Shown: piece after piece, positions 6,285-13,878 of the stretch | Layout: each line of letters begins with the position of its first letter | How positions within the stretch are numbered: the stretch's first letter is position 1 | From: a virus | Strand: one strand, 5' to 3' | Virus record (IMG/VR): IMGVR_UViG_3300043434_000150 | Location: 1-33,559 of that record | Length of the DNA: 33,559 nt | Notes under the pieces: model-generated | Databases searched by the model: none | What the model saw: only the letters and a program-made list of their open reading frames with translations | What the model was told of the DNA's origin: nothing | Position numbers and translations under genes: made by a program

Positions 6285-8783
6285 ATGTCAAAATTCTATA
6301 CCTCTGCCGTCAAGTATGGCAACAAAATTCTATTTCGTTATGTCAGCAATGGACAGTCCTTCAAGTCCAGGGTAGCATTCGAACCAACTCTTTTCTTCCC
6401 GTCCAAGGATAACACTCCTACTCAATTTACTTCCTTGGACGGGAAGTACCTCTCACCCGTTAAATTCGAAGATATGAAGGAAGCACAGGAGTTTGAAGAG
6501 AAGTACAAAGACGTAGAAAACTTCAAGATCTTCGGTCAAACAAACTTCGTGTATCAGTTCCTATCTGACGAGTACAAAGGTGAAGTCAAATGGGACAAAG
6601 ACCTAATCAAAGTATTCTCGATCGACATTGAAACTACAACCGAGAATGGCTTCCCTGACCTGAAGACTGCGAACGAAGAGATCCTTCTAATTACAGTTAA
6701 AGACAACTACCACAAACAAATCGTAACCTTTACCACTCGTCCATTCACTACAGACCGTTCAGACGTACGCATCGAGTATTCTAAAGACGAAAACCTAATG
6801 CTTCGCAACTTCCTATTCTTCTGGAAGGATAACTGTCCTGACGTAGTTACAGGCTGGAACGTAGAAGGTTTCGATATCCCATATCTGGTTAACCGCGTAA
6901 AGCGAGTACTCGGTGAAGAGTGGGTCAATAAACTTTCTCCATGGGAACTTGTACGAGATAAAAAGATTCGTGTAAGTGCGGACAAGTCTATTGATTCATA
7001 TGCATTCGTCGGTGTATCTATCCTAGATTATCTGGCTCTCTACAAAAAGTTCACATATACTAACCAAGAATCGTATCGCTTGGATTATATCGCACAAGTA
7101 GAACTTGGCGAACGTAAGCTAGAAAATCCAGAAGAAAACTTCAAAGACTTCTATACCAAGCACTGGGATACTTTTGTTAAGTATAACATTCACGACGTAG
7201 AATTGGTTGATAAGCTTGAAGACAAGATGCGTCTGATTGAATTGGCATTCACTCTGGCTTACAGCTCTAAGATCAACTATGAAGACGTATATTCTCCAGT
7301 TCGTATGTGGGACGTAATCATATACAACTATCTGAAAGAACGTAACATCGTTATCCCATTACAGAAAGATTCTATTAAAGCCGAAGCATTCGAAGGTGCA
7401 TATGTTAAAGATCCATTGGTTGGACCACATAAGTGGGTAGCTTCCTTTGACTTGAACTCTCTGTACCCGCACCTGATTATGCAGTACAACATGTCACCTG
7501 AAACATTGGTACAAGATTCATTCATTAATACTAATGTAGAATCTCTGCTGCTTCAGCAAACAGATACTTCGGTAGCCCATCAGAAAGACTTGGCTCTTGC
7601 AGCAAACGGTTGGATGTATCGTAAAGACATCAAAGGTTTCCTTCCTGCCTTAATGGAAGAGATGTATGCTAATCGTTCCAAGTTCAAGAAGCAGATGCTT
7701 AAAGCTGAGCAGGAATACCAAGACGATAAGTCTAAAGTTCATCTATTGAAAGACATCTCGAAGCTGAACAACCTGCAGATGGCCATGAAGATTGCACTAA
7801 ACTCTGCTTATGGCGCGATCGGTAACAGATACTTCCGTTATTATGACTTACGTATTGCAGAAGGTATCACTACATCTGGTCAGTTATCTATTCGCTGGAT
7901 GGCTAACAAGCTAAATGCTTACATGAATAAGACACTTAAGACTGAAGGTGAAGACTACGTCATTGCTATCGATACGGATTCTATCTATCTTTCCCTTGAG
8001 AACCTTGTAGAAAAAGTCTGTGCAGGTAAGTCTACTGATGAAAAGATTAAGTTCATGGATAAGATCTGTGACACAGTCATTCAGCCAGTTATCGATGATG
8101 GTTATCAAGAACTTGCCAAGTACATGAATGCTTATGCACAAAAGATGCAGATGAAGCGTGAAGTACTTGCTGACAAAGGTATCTGGGTAGCCAAGAAACG
8201 CTATGTACTAAATGTGCACAATTCAGAAGGAGTTCAATATGCGGAACCTAAGATCAAAGTCATGGGTCTTGAGATGGTTAAATCTTCCACACCGGCGGTT
8301 GTACGCGAGAAACTTAAAGCTGCTCTCAAGGTCATCCTTTACAAACAAGAGAGTGATCTTCAGGAATTCGTCGCGGCCTTCAAGAGTGAATTTAGTAAGC
8401 TTCCTGTGGAAGAGATCGCGTTCCCGAGATCCGTTTCGGACCTAAAGACTTATACAGACGAACAAAGCATCTATGGTGCTAAGTGTCCTATTCATGTTCG
8501 TGGTGCTCTACTCTATAATCACTATGTCAAACAGAATGGACTCGACAAGAAGTATCAGTTGATTGGTAATGGTGACAAGGTTAAGTTCATCTATCTCATG
8601 AAGCGTAATCCAATCAATGAGAACGTAATCTCGTTCTTGACTGAACTTCCAAAGGAACTTAATCTCGAGCAATATATAGATTATGACTTGCAGTTCGAAA
8701 AGACTTTTACTGATGCAATCAATATCGTTGTCAGACCTCTAGGATGGAATTCAGAAAGGCAGGCCCAACTTGACTTGTGGTAA
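6285..8783 (+). CDS. 43: DNA polymerase, T4 gp43 family B
   Basis: This 832-residue replicative polymerase has both an editing exonuclease and a polymerase domain. Exo motifs are FSIDIETT (D114, E116), GWNVEGFDIPY (D197) and YNIHDVELVD (D304). Polymerase motifs are A, SFDLNSLYPHLI (D389); B, KIALNSAYGAIGNR (502-515); and C, IAIDTDSIYL (D563, D565). The length is a little below T4's 898. The N terminus MSKFYTSAVKYGN matches the T4 start, so Met1 is reliable, although there is no ribosome site and the message is probably leaderless. A perfect 15-bp inverted repeat lies inside codons 37-54. It would work with helicase gp41, primase gp61 and a clamp encoded elsewhere. Confidence 0.98.
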   Translation: MSKFYTSAVKYGNKILFRYVSNGQSFKSRVAFEPTLFFPSKDNTPTQFTSLDGKYLSPVKFEDMKEAQEFEEKYKDVENFKIFGQTNFVYQFLSDEYKGEVKWDKDLIKVFSIDIETTTENGFPDLKTANEEILLITVKDNYHKQIVTFTTRPFTTDRSDVRIEYSKDENLMLRNFLFFWKDNCPDVVTGWNVEGFDIPYLVNRVKRVLGEEWVNKLSPWELVRDKKIRVSADKSIDSYAFVGVSILDYLALYKKFTYTNQESYRLDYIAQVELGERKLENPEENFKDFYTKHWDTFVKYNIHDVELVDKLEDKMRLIELAFTLAYSSKINYEDVYSPVRMWDVIIYNYLKERNIVIPLQKDSIKAEAFEGAYVKDPLVGPHKWVASFDLNSLYPHLIMQYNMSPETLVQDSFINTNVESLLLQQTDTSVAHQKDLALAANGWMYRKDIKGFLPALMEEMYANRSKFKKQMLKAEQEYQDDKSKVHLLKDISKLNNLQMAMKIALNSAYGAIGNRYFRYYDLRIAEGITTSGQLSIRWMANKLNAYMNKTLKTEGEDYVIAIDTDSIYLSLENLVEKVCAGKSTDEKIKFMDKICDTVIQPVIDDGYQELAKYMNAYAQKMQMKREVLADKGIWVAKKRYVLNVHNSEGVQYAEPKIKVMGLEMVKSSTPAVVREKLKAALKVILYKQESDLQEFVAAFKSEFSKLPVEEIAFPRSVSDLKTYTDEQSIYGAKCPIHVRGALLYNHYVKQNGLDKKYQLIGNGDKVKFIYLMKRNPINENVISFLTELPKELNLEQYIDYDLQFEKTFTDAINIVVRPLGWNSERQAQLDLW
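6395..6446 (+). repeat. Perfect 15-bp inverted repeat inside gene 43
   Basis: CTTCCCGTCCAAGGA at 6395-6409 is exactly complementary to TCCTTGGACGGGAAG at 6432-6446, with a 22-base loop. It starts 110 bases after the polymerase ATG. The mRNA could fold into a strong GC-rich stem, unusual in this AT-rich sequence. No U-run follows, so it is not a standard terminator. A regulatory RNA structure is inferred. Confidence 0.75.
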
Positions 8784-8871
8784 ATGCGAAATTTGTAAAA
8801 AAGAAACAAGTGCACCATGTAAATGGTCGCCATGCAGAATATTATTTTATTTGAGAAAGGTAATTAAATGA
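8770..8871 (+). CDS. Cys-rich mini-protein with TTG start (candidate zinc knuckle)
   Basis: A frame open from 8743 ends at a TGA (8869-8871) that overlaps the ATG of the next gene. The likely start is TTG at 8770, six bases after an AGG-rich stretch, giving 33 residues. The core has five cysteines: CGKCEIC, then APCKWSPC, followed by ILFYLRKVIK. The spacing (CxxCxxC, then CxxxxC) suggests a zinc-binding knuckle. It overlaps the end of the polymerase gene by 14 bases. The start codon is uncertain; no ATG exists in this frame. Confidence 0.5.
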   Translation: MTCGKCEICKKETSAPCKWSPCRILFYLRKVIK

Positions 8872-9272
8872 GTAAGAACTGGGTTCAAGATAATGCTGAT
8901 ATGCATCACAAGTTTGGTGTACATGAAGCTGTTGAAAAGCTAGATAAAGAAAAGCTAGCTAAGTTCCTGGAGTTCCGTACTAACTTCCTACAAGAAGAGT
9001 TGGATGAATTGAAAACTGCTGAGAATGCAGATGACGTTGTAGACGCTCTTGTTGATCTATGCGTAGTTGCTATCGGTACTCTGAATGCTCTTCAAGTTGA
9101 TGCCTATGAAGCATGGGATCGTGTACATCACTGCAATATGATGAAGGAAGTTGGTATCAAAGAATCCCGTCCTAATCCGCTAGGTCTTCCTGACCTAGTC
9201 AAACCACAAGGCTGGTACCCTCCAACCCATGTAGATAATGTAGGTCTTTTGACTAAAATCTACGAAAAATAA
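8868..9272 (+). CDS. MazG-like nucleotide pyrophosphohydrolase
   Basis: A 134-residue all-helical protein with MazG/HisE-type metal-binding residues: FLQEELDEL (E43, E44, E47) and VVDALVDLCVVAIG (D59, D63). Enzymes of this group hydrolyse NTPs or dNTPs to monophosphate and pyrophosphate. The C-terminal block PQGWYPPTHVD is typical of phage members. It begins in the ATGA junction with the Cys-rich mini-gene. In a phage with hydroxymethylcytosine DNA it might remove dCTP, as gp56 does in T4, but that is inference; the T4 enzyme is of another sequence type. Confidence 0.75.
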   Translation: MSKNWVQDNADMHHKFGVHEAVEKLDKEKLAKFLEFRTNFLQEELDELKTAENADDVVDALVDLCVVAIGTLNALQVDAYEAWDRVHHCNMMKEVGIKESRPNPLGLPDLVKPQGWYPPTHVDNVGLLTKIYEK

Positions 9273-9275
9273 CTG

Positions 9276-9304
9276 TGTACATTAATTAGGTTTTATGATA
9301 TAAT
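9276..9304 (+). promoter_or_regulatory. Phage promoter of the TGTACATTAATTA class
   Basis: TGTACA, TTAATTAGG, a 17-bp spacer and TATAAT with TGA in front. The predicted start near 9311 leaves a leader of about 24 bases before the ATG at 9335. Confidence 0.8.
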
Positions 9305-9334
9305 TATTATATAAATTGATCATGGGACCTATTT

Positions 9335-9769
9335 ATGAAACTTCATTCTATTGCTAAAACCTTTTGGGATAATAACAAAAGGCACTTAATATTTGGTAGG
9401 ACTTTTAGTCGAAATGAACAGAGATATGTTAGATTTGAAGGAATTCCTGAAGACGTAGAAGGAATTTACTTAATCTATAAAGCTGGATCAAATCCATTAG
9501 AAGATGCTCCATACTACATTGGACAAACAGGAAGATGTATTAAATGGAGAATAAAGCGTCATAAGAAGTCTCTACGTAATCCCAATTGGGTAGGAGAGAA
9601 CACTGGTCAGTTTTTCATAGATGCTGGAATCGATCTAGACCAGGATTTTGACGTCTACTACATTGATAGTAAGCGCTTAGGCCTTACATGTAGAAACGAC
9701 CGTATTACAGCAGAAGAATTACTAATCAAACATCTTAAACCCCAGTACAGATTCTATGAAGATAACTAA
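9335..9769 (+). CDS. GIY-YIG nuclease-domain protein
   Basis: A 144-residue protein with a GIY-YIG core: EGIYLIYKAG (43-51) and PYYIGQTG (60-66), followed by the basic helix KWRIKRHKK carrying the expected catalytic Arg (R72) and a downstream ITAEELLIKHLKPQYRF with a candidate catalytic Glu (E127 or E128). About 40 residues precede the domain. The family includes homing endonucleases (T4 Seg proteins), UvrC and repair nucleases. There is no obvious C-terminal DNA-binding repeat, which argues against a classical homing enzyme. It has its own promoter and overlaps the next gene by 14 bases. Confidence 0.75.
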   Translation: MKLHSIAKTFWDNNKRHLIFGRTFSRNEQRYVRFEGIPEDVEGIYLIYKAGSNPLEDAPYYIGQTGRCIKWRIKRHKKSLRNPNWVGENTGQFFIDAGIDLDQDFDVYYIDSKRLGLTCRNDRITAEELLIKHLKPQYRFYEDN

Positions 9770-10226
9770 AGTAGTTATTGACCAAGAATTTATTGACTAT
9801 CGCAATGAACATGCTGATAGATTTGGAGATTTTGGCAGAACAGAAGAAGAGAAGATAATGGACTCTGACGGACTTCTGCCAGAGTACATCCTCTTAAAGT
9901 CTGGTAAAGTTGAACCCCCATATGATAGAGTTCATGACTGGATATTTAGGCATGATAGATTTGATAATAAGATGGTCAACCAAGACTCAAATACCGTTTC
10001 TCTTAAGGCATCTAATATAGACTGGATGAGAAAGGCAGTAGCTGCAGGTCATCTTACAAAGTTTTCTATTACTAAATGGGTAACACCTCACACTAGAGCT
10101 TTGCAAGTTGGTGACGTAGTAGAATTTGAATGGTATAAAGAAATTCCAGCTAGGGAGGCTTTAAGTGCAGAAAAACTACGTGACTCAAAATATTACGAAA
10201 ATTGCGTATATTTTTTCATAGATTAA
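9756..10226 (+). CDS. Hypothetical protein
   Basis: A 156-residue protein without a family I recognise. It starts MKITKVVIDQEF, within the last codons of the GIY-YIG gene, so the two are probably co-translated. The N-terminal half is acidic (FGRTEEEKIMDSDG). The second half contains SLKASNIDWMRKAVAAGHL and the beta-like ALQVGDVVEFEWYKEI. No membrane segment or cysteine pair is visible. It ends just before the promoter at 10227. Confidence 0.6.
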   Translation: MKITKVVIDQEFIDYRNEHADRFGDFGRTEEEKIMDSDGLLPEYILLKSGKVEPPYDRVHDWIFRHDRFDNKMVNQDSNTVSLKASNIDWMRKAVAAGHLTKFSITKWVTPHTRALQVGDVVEFEWYKEIPAREALSAEKLRDSKYYENCVYFFID

Positions 10227-10255
10227 TGTACATTAATTCGTTTTTATTATATAAT
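10227..10255 (+). promoter_or_regulatory. Phage promoter of the TGTACATTAATTA class
   Basis: TGTACA, TTAATT, a 17-bp spacer and TATAAT. The predicted start near 10262 gives a leader of about 20 bases, with an AAGGA ribosome site before the ATG at 10282. It would drive the nucleotide-metabolism genes 10282-12631. Confidence 0.78.
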
Positions 10256-10281
10256 ATTATTTTAGTTGATAAGGATATATC

Positions 10282-10623
10282 ATGGCAGAAAAAGAATCAC
10301 TAAAGGTCTTGGCTGAAGCAGCTCAGATCCAACTTAAGAAGTCTAACGACTATCAAAATCCACACTCACGCATCAAACAGGCAGACTACTATCCACGCGG
10401 CTTTGCTTCTATTCTTGATGTGATGCATGCAAAAGTTCTTCGTATGCAGTCAGTACTCGAAGCTATGGAGTCTGACCCAACTTATGTTCCAAACTTTGAA
10501 AGTCTTGAAGACTCTTGTATCGATCTAATTAACTATGCATCTTTCGGTGCAGCATATATCCGCGGCGGTATCGAAGGTCAAGATCCAGACCGTGACTTCT
10601 TGAACAGACCTAAGAAAGACTAA
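10282..10623 (+). CDS. DUF1599-like protein (nucleotide modification associated)
   Basis: A 113-residue helical protein. The block KKSNDYQNPHSRIKQADYY, then GFASILDVMHAKVLRMQS and FESLEDSCIDLINYASFG, resemble the DUF1599 family, a MazG-like helical group often next to DNA-base modification genes. It lies one base before the dCMP hydroxymethylase gene, which fits that association. The family name is assigned by recall of its pattern and is not certain. The enzymatic role is not established; nucleotide binding or hydrolysis is plausible. Confidence 0.65.
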   Translation: MAEKESLKVLAEAAQIQLKKSNDYQNPHSRIKQADYYPRGFASILDVMHAKVLRMQSVLEAMESDPTYVPNFESLEDSCIDLINYASFGAAYIRGGIEGQDPDRDFLNRPKKD

Positions 10624-10624
10624 T

Positions 10625-11293
10625 ATGTTAACAGTTAAAGACATTCAAACTCAACTTTACAACAAGCTCATTAATAATGAATTTGTTACTGATAAGACTG
10701 GCGTAAAGACAGTTGAAATCATGAATGCTTCTTTTATTGCAGATCGTCCTTCAATCGTTGGCACAGTTAACCATGAATATGTTGAACGCGAACTTCAATG
10801 GTACAAGTCTATGTCACTGAATGTGTACGACATTCCTGAGCCAGTTCCTGCAATCTGGAAAGCTGTTGCTGATGAGAATGGTTTCATCAATTCTAACTAT
10901 GGTTGGTGTATCTATTCAGAAGATAATGGTAGTCAGTTCAAGAACGTAGTTGCTGAATTGAATCGTAATCCTGACTCTCGTAGAGCCACTATGATTTACA
11001 ATCGTCCATCTATGCATCAAGACTACAATAAGAATGGTATGAGTGACTTTATGTGTACCAATGCAGTTCAGTATCTAGTGCGCAATGGCTATGTAAATGC
11101 TCTAGTCTATATGCGATCTAACGATGCAGTATTCGGCTACAAGAATGACTTCGCATGGCAGAAGCACGTGCTAGACCAAGTTGCCGAAGAAACTAGTATT
11201 CCGGCCGGCAACATTTATTGGAACGTTGCAAGTTTACACGTCTATGAAAGACACTTTGACTTAATTACAAAAGAGATCTATGAGCGTAAATAA
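10625..11293 (+). CDS. 42: dCMP hydroxymethylase, T4 gp42 type
   Basis: This 222-residue enzyme converts dCMP to 5-hydroxymethyl-dCMP using methylenetetrahydrofolate. It matches T4 gp42 closely: DKTGVKTVEI, INSNYGW, NPDSRRATMIYNRPSM, the catalytic Cys block SDFMCTNAVQYL (C144), MRSNDAVFGYKNDFAWQKH and ASLHVYERHF. The residue D175 in KNDFAW corresponds to T4 D179, which selects cytosine; thymidylate synthases have Asn there. The C terminus is shorter than in T4 (246 residues). It overlaps the dCMP deaminase gene by 14 bases. Hydroxymethylcytosine-containing DNA is strongly implied. No glucosyltransferase is seen in this window. Confidence 0.95.
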   Translation: MLTVKDIQTQLYNKLINNEFVTDKTGVKTVEIMNASFIADRPSIVGTVNHEYVERELQWYKSMSLNVYDIPEPVPAIWKAVADENGFINSNYGWCIYSEDNGSQFKNVVAELNRNPDSRRATMIYNRPSMHQDYNKNGMSDFMCTNAVQYLVRNGYVNALVYMRSNDAVFGYKNDFAWQKHVLDQVAEETSIPAGNIYWNVASLHVYERHFDLITKEIYERK

Positions 11294-11726
11294 ATGGTAT
11301 CAGCGGTACATGGATTTGGCAGAGCAGGTTTCTACCTGGTCTAAAGATCCTAACACCAAAGTCGGTGCAGTAATCGTTGGCTCTAAAGGTCAAATCCTTA
11401 CCCAGGGGTATAATGGTTTCCCTCGTGGTATTAAAGACACAACTAAGCGTCTAAATGATAGAGACACAAAGCTAAAGTTTGTAGTACACGCTGAAATGAA
11501 CGCGATCTTTAATGCTACCTATAGTGGTGTATCTTTGGATGGTGCTACGCTTTATGTTTATGGTTTACCTATCTGCTCTGAGTGCGCAAAAGGTATCATT
11601 CAAGTTGGTATCAAGAAGGTAGTAATCGTTAGTAAGTTTATAGAATCTAGACCACACTGGACTGAGTCTTGGAAGTTGTCGGCCGAAATGTTTAGAGAAG
11701 CAGGAGTAACTATCTTTGAAATCTAA
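11280..11726 (+). CDS. cd: dCMP deaminase
   Basis: A 148-residue zinc-dependent deaminase converting dCMP to dUMP. Zinc and catalytic motifs are VVHAEMNAI (H70, E72) and LPICSECAKGI (C99, C102). The N-terminal TKVGAVIVG and the substrate-loop GYNGFPRG are typical of the family. It is shorter than T4 Cd (193 residues). Its product dUMP would feed the ThyX enzyme encoded at the end of the window. The gene overlaps both neighbours. Confidence 0.95.
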   Translation: MSVNKWYQRYMDLAEQVSTWSKDPNTKVGAVIVGSKGQILTQGYNGFPRGIKDTTKRLNDRDTKLKFVVHAEMNAIFNATYSGVSLDGATLYVYGLPICSECAKGIIQVGIKKVVIVSKFIESRPHWTESWKLSAEMFREAGVTIFEI

Positions 11727-12096
11727 AGTGTTAGTAGTTGGAATGAACCCATCTAATATTCTAGAGAATAAAAAGGTGCGAAAGAATTCGACCTTTGATA
11801 GACTAAACAAATGGATGGATAGATGGAATATAAGTAACTATTCATTCATTAATACTACAGAAAAACGGTTTGACACAATCAGTTGGGCAGACGTAGACCC
11901 AGTTAGACTGCGTGAAGCTGCATTGCATTATGAAAAAGTAATCGCACTTGGAGGGTTCGCATCTGACTCTCTAAAGAAAGCGCAAATCAATCACTTCAAG
12001 ATGCCGCATCCTTCTCCTAGAAACAGACTTTTGAATGATAGAAACTATGAGTGGGAACAAATCGAAAAATGTGCTAAATATTTAGGAGTATGGTAA
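11716..12096 (+). CDS. Uracil-DNA-glycosylase-fold protein
   Basis: A 126-residue protein with the plan of small phage members of the UDG superfamily: VLVVGMNPSN (GMNPS, residues 9-13), a middle NYSFINTTEKR, VIALGGFASDSLKK, and the C-terminal MPHPSPRNR, matching the HPSP-type motif. No ATG occurs before GMNPS; TTG at 11716 or GTG at 11728 is likely, and the first is given. It overlaps the deaminase stop. Excision of uracil is possible, since dCMP deamination raises dUMP, but many members have unproven activity. Confidence 0.7.
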   Translation: MKSKVLVVGMNPSNILENKKVRKNSTFDRLNKWMDRWNISNYSFINTTEKRFDTISWADVDPVRLREAALHYEKVIALGGFASDSLKKAQINHFKMPHPSPRNRLLNDRNYEWEQIEKCAKYLGVW

Positions 12097-12374
12097 TGGC
12101 AGTTAAAAGAAAGAAAAATCCAAATCAATACAAGAATGGTGGTCCTCGACTAAGGGGAATGAACATGCGTCAGTTAGCTGAACTATTAGATAAGACTCAA
12201 ACTAAAAAGGTAAGAGCAAAGATCTGTCGAGAGATGTTACGTCAAAATCATCGAATAGTAGTTAAGCTTCAAAAACAATCTGATGCTTTAAAGAAGTATA
12301 GTAAGGAAGAGCTGTTTCAGTTGCATATGAAACTTAAAAAATGGAAACTCGTAATGGAGGAAATTACAAAATGA
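12096..12374 (+). CDS. Small basic hypothetical protein
   Basis: A 92-residue, very Lys/Arg-rich protein. It begins MAVKRKKNPNQYKNGGP and continues with helical stretches (MRQLAELLDKTQTKKVRAKI, then VVKLQKQSDALKKY). It may bind nucleic acid, judged only from charge. The start at 12096 (TAATG junction) is preferred over the ATG at 12090 because the TAGGAG ribosome site is seven bases from the former and only one or two from the latter. Confidence 0.6.
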   Translation: MAVKRKKNPNQYKNGGPRLRGMNMRQLAELLDKTQTKKVRAKICREMLRQNHRIVVKLQKQSDALKKYSKEELFQLHMKLKKWKLVMEEITK

Positions 12375-12631
12375 AATTATTAAAATTCTATGCACCATGG
12401 TGCGCACCTTGCAAAGGTTTATCATTAGTAATCGCTGGTGCAGGAGATAAGATTACTCTTCCTATCGAAGAAGTAAACATTGACGAAGACATCGACACAG
12501 CGGTTAAGTATGGTGTTCGATCAGTTCCTACACTAGTTGTAGTTGACGATCAAGGCAATATTGTTAAGAAAAATGTAGGTGTACTTAATGAAGCACAACT
12601 GCTAGACTTCTTAGCGGTAGATGTAGATTAA
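12371..12631 (+). CDS. Thioredoxin
   Basis: An 86-residue thioredoxin-fold protein with the active site WCAPC (10-14) in FYAPWCAPCKG and the cis-Pro motif GVRSVPTLVVVD. Thioredoxins reduce disulphides; phage ones commonly supply electrons to ribonucleotide reductase. No reductase gene is in this window. It starts in the ATGA junction with the previous gene, with GGAGG about 11 bases upstream. An in-frame ATG at 12341 would lack this spacing. Confidence 0.92.
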   Translation: MKLLKFYAPWCAPCKGLSLVIAGAGDKITLPIEEVNIDEDIDTAVKYGVRSVPTLVVVDDQGNIVKKNVGVLNEAQLLDFLAVDVD

Positions 12632-12632
12632 T

Positions 12633-12661
12633 TGTACAATAATTAGGGAGTATAATATAAT
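12633..12661 (+). promoter_or_regulatory. Phage promoter upstream of uvsX, overlapping a start codon
   Basis: TGTACA, ATAATTAGGG, a 17-bp spacer and TATAAT at 12656-12661; a second TATAAT overlaps at 12651-12656. The first -10 element overlaps the ATG at 12660. The promoter probably serves uvsX (12820) downstream. Confidence 0.65.
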
Positions 12662-12809
12662 GAAATTAATATTCAATATTACATGTCGCGTAATCAACAT
12701 GATGCTATTCTTATTAGCACTATGGGTTGGTTTACACGACCAAGACTATGCACAAGCTGCATTCTTAATGGCGCTTGCTGTTTTCAATGAAATAACTTTT
12801 AGGGACTAG
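12660..12809 (+). CDS. Small membrane protein
   Basis: A 49-residue hydrophobic protein (MKLIFNITCRVINMMLFLLA at the start, AAFLMALAVFNEITFRD at the end) with one or two membrane segments. The ATG at 12660 has AGGGAG about nine bases upstream, but that site is also part of the promoter at 12633-12661. Transcripts from that promoter would begin after this ATG, so it can be translated only from read-through mRNA, or from the ATG at 12699 or 12702. Function is unknown. Confidence 0.5.
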   Translation: MKLIFNITCRVINMMLFLLALWVGLHDQDYAQAAFLMALAVFNEITFRD

Positions 12810-12819
12810 GAAAATATAC

Positions 12820-13878
12820 ATGGGCATTCTAGACAAATTAATTAAAAACTCAACGATCAAGATGACTGAGACAGTCGCTGACTCTAAGTTCTTCAACAAG
12901 AAGGATATGATTCCGACTCCGATCCCAGCCATCAACATCGCACTATCTGGTAGAATTGATGGTGGCCTGACTCCAGGTTTAACTATGTGGGCAGGTCCAT
13001 CTAAACACTTTAAGACCGCGTTCTCTCTTCTAATGGCCAAATCATACATGGACAAGTATCCCGACGCTGCCATGCTATTTTATGATTCGGAGTTCGGTAC
13101 TCCGAAGTCTTACTTTGAGTCATTTGGGATTGATATGAATAGAGTAGTTCATACTCCAATTACGGACATTGAACAGCTCAAGTTTGACGTGATGGCACAG
13201 CTAGAACAGATCGAACGCGGCGACCGTGTAATTGTAGTAATCGATTCAATCGGTAACTTGGCTTCTAAGAAGGAAGTTGAAGACGCACTTGAACAAAAGT
13301 CTGTCGCAGATATGAGTCGTGCAAAACAGATCAAGTCTCTATTCCGTATGGTTACTCCACATCTGACTATTAAAGATATTCCAATGGTTGTAGTTAACCA
13401 CACTTACAAGACTATGGAACTATATGCTAAGGACGTAGTTGGTGGTGGTACAGGTTCATATTACTCAGCAGACAATATCTTTATTCTAGGTCGTCAACAA
13501 GACAAAGAAGGTACCGAGTTGATGGGCTATAACTTTATTATTAACGTGGAGAAAAGCCGTTATGTCAGAGAAAAGTCTAAGATTCCTGTTTCAGTTAAGT
13601 TTGATGGCGGCATTGATCGCTTTAGTGGCCTTTTGGACATGGCTCTGGAGTCTGGTCATGTAATTAAACCATCCGTAGGTTGGTACTCTAAAGTTGATAA
13701 AGCAACTGGAGAAGTCGGTGAGAAGTATCGTTTGAAAGATATCGATCGTGAATTCTATATGGGTCTATTGACTGATAAATCTTTCCAACAATGGGTACAA
13801 GATAACTATCAGATCGCTCATGGTTCTATCATCGCTGACGAAGAGATTGAAAAAGAATTGGAGTCAATCGATGACTGA
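12820..13878 (+). CDS. uvsX: UvsX recombinase (RecA family)
   Basis: This 352-residue strand-exchange protein closely follows T4 UvsX. Walker A is AGPSKHFKT (58-66, K65), a phage-type P loop. Other blocks shared with T4 are YPDAAMLFYDSEFG, RVIVVIDSIGNLASKKE, SLFRMVTPHLTIKDIP, VNHTYKT, GGGTGSYYSADNIFI, NVEKSRYVREKSK and VKFDGGIDRFSGLLDMALE. The last 30 residues, including an acidic DEEIEKELESIDD tail, are shorter than in T4. It would bind ssDNA during recombination-dependent replication. The gene follows the promoter at 12633 and overlaps the next gene by eight bases. Confidence 0.96.
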   Translation: MGILDKLIKNSTIKMTETVADSKFFNKKDMIPTPIPAINIALSGRIDGGLTPGLTMWAGPSKHFKTAFSLLMAKSYMDKYPDAAMLFYDSEFGTPKSYFESFGIDMNRVVHTPITDIEQLKFDVMAQLEQIERGDRVIVVIDSIGNLASKKEVEDALEQKSVADMSRAKQIKSLFRMVTPHLTIKDIPMVVVNHTYKTMELYAKDVVGGGTGSYYSADNIFILGRQQDKEGTELMGYNFIINVEKSRYVREKSKIPVSVKFDGGIDRFSGLLDMALESGHVIKPSVGWYSKVDKATGEVGEKYRLKDIDREFYMGLLTDKSFQQWVQDNYQIAHGSIIADEEIEKELESIDD

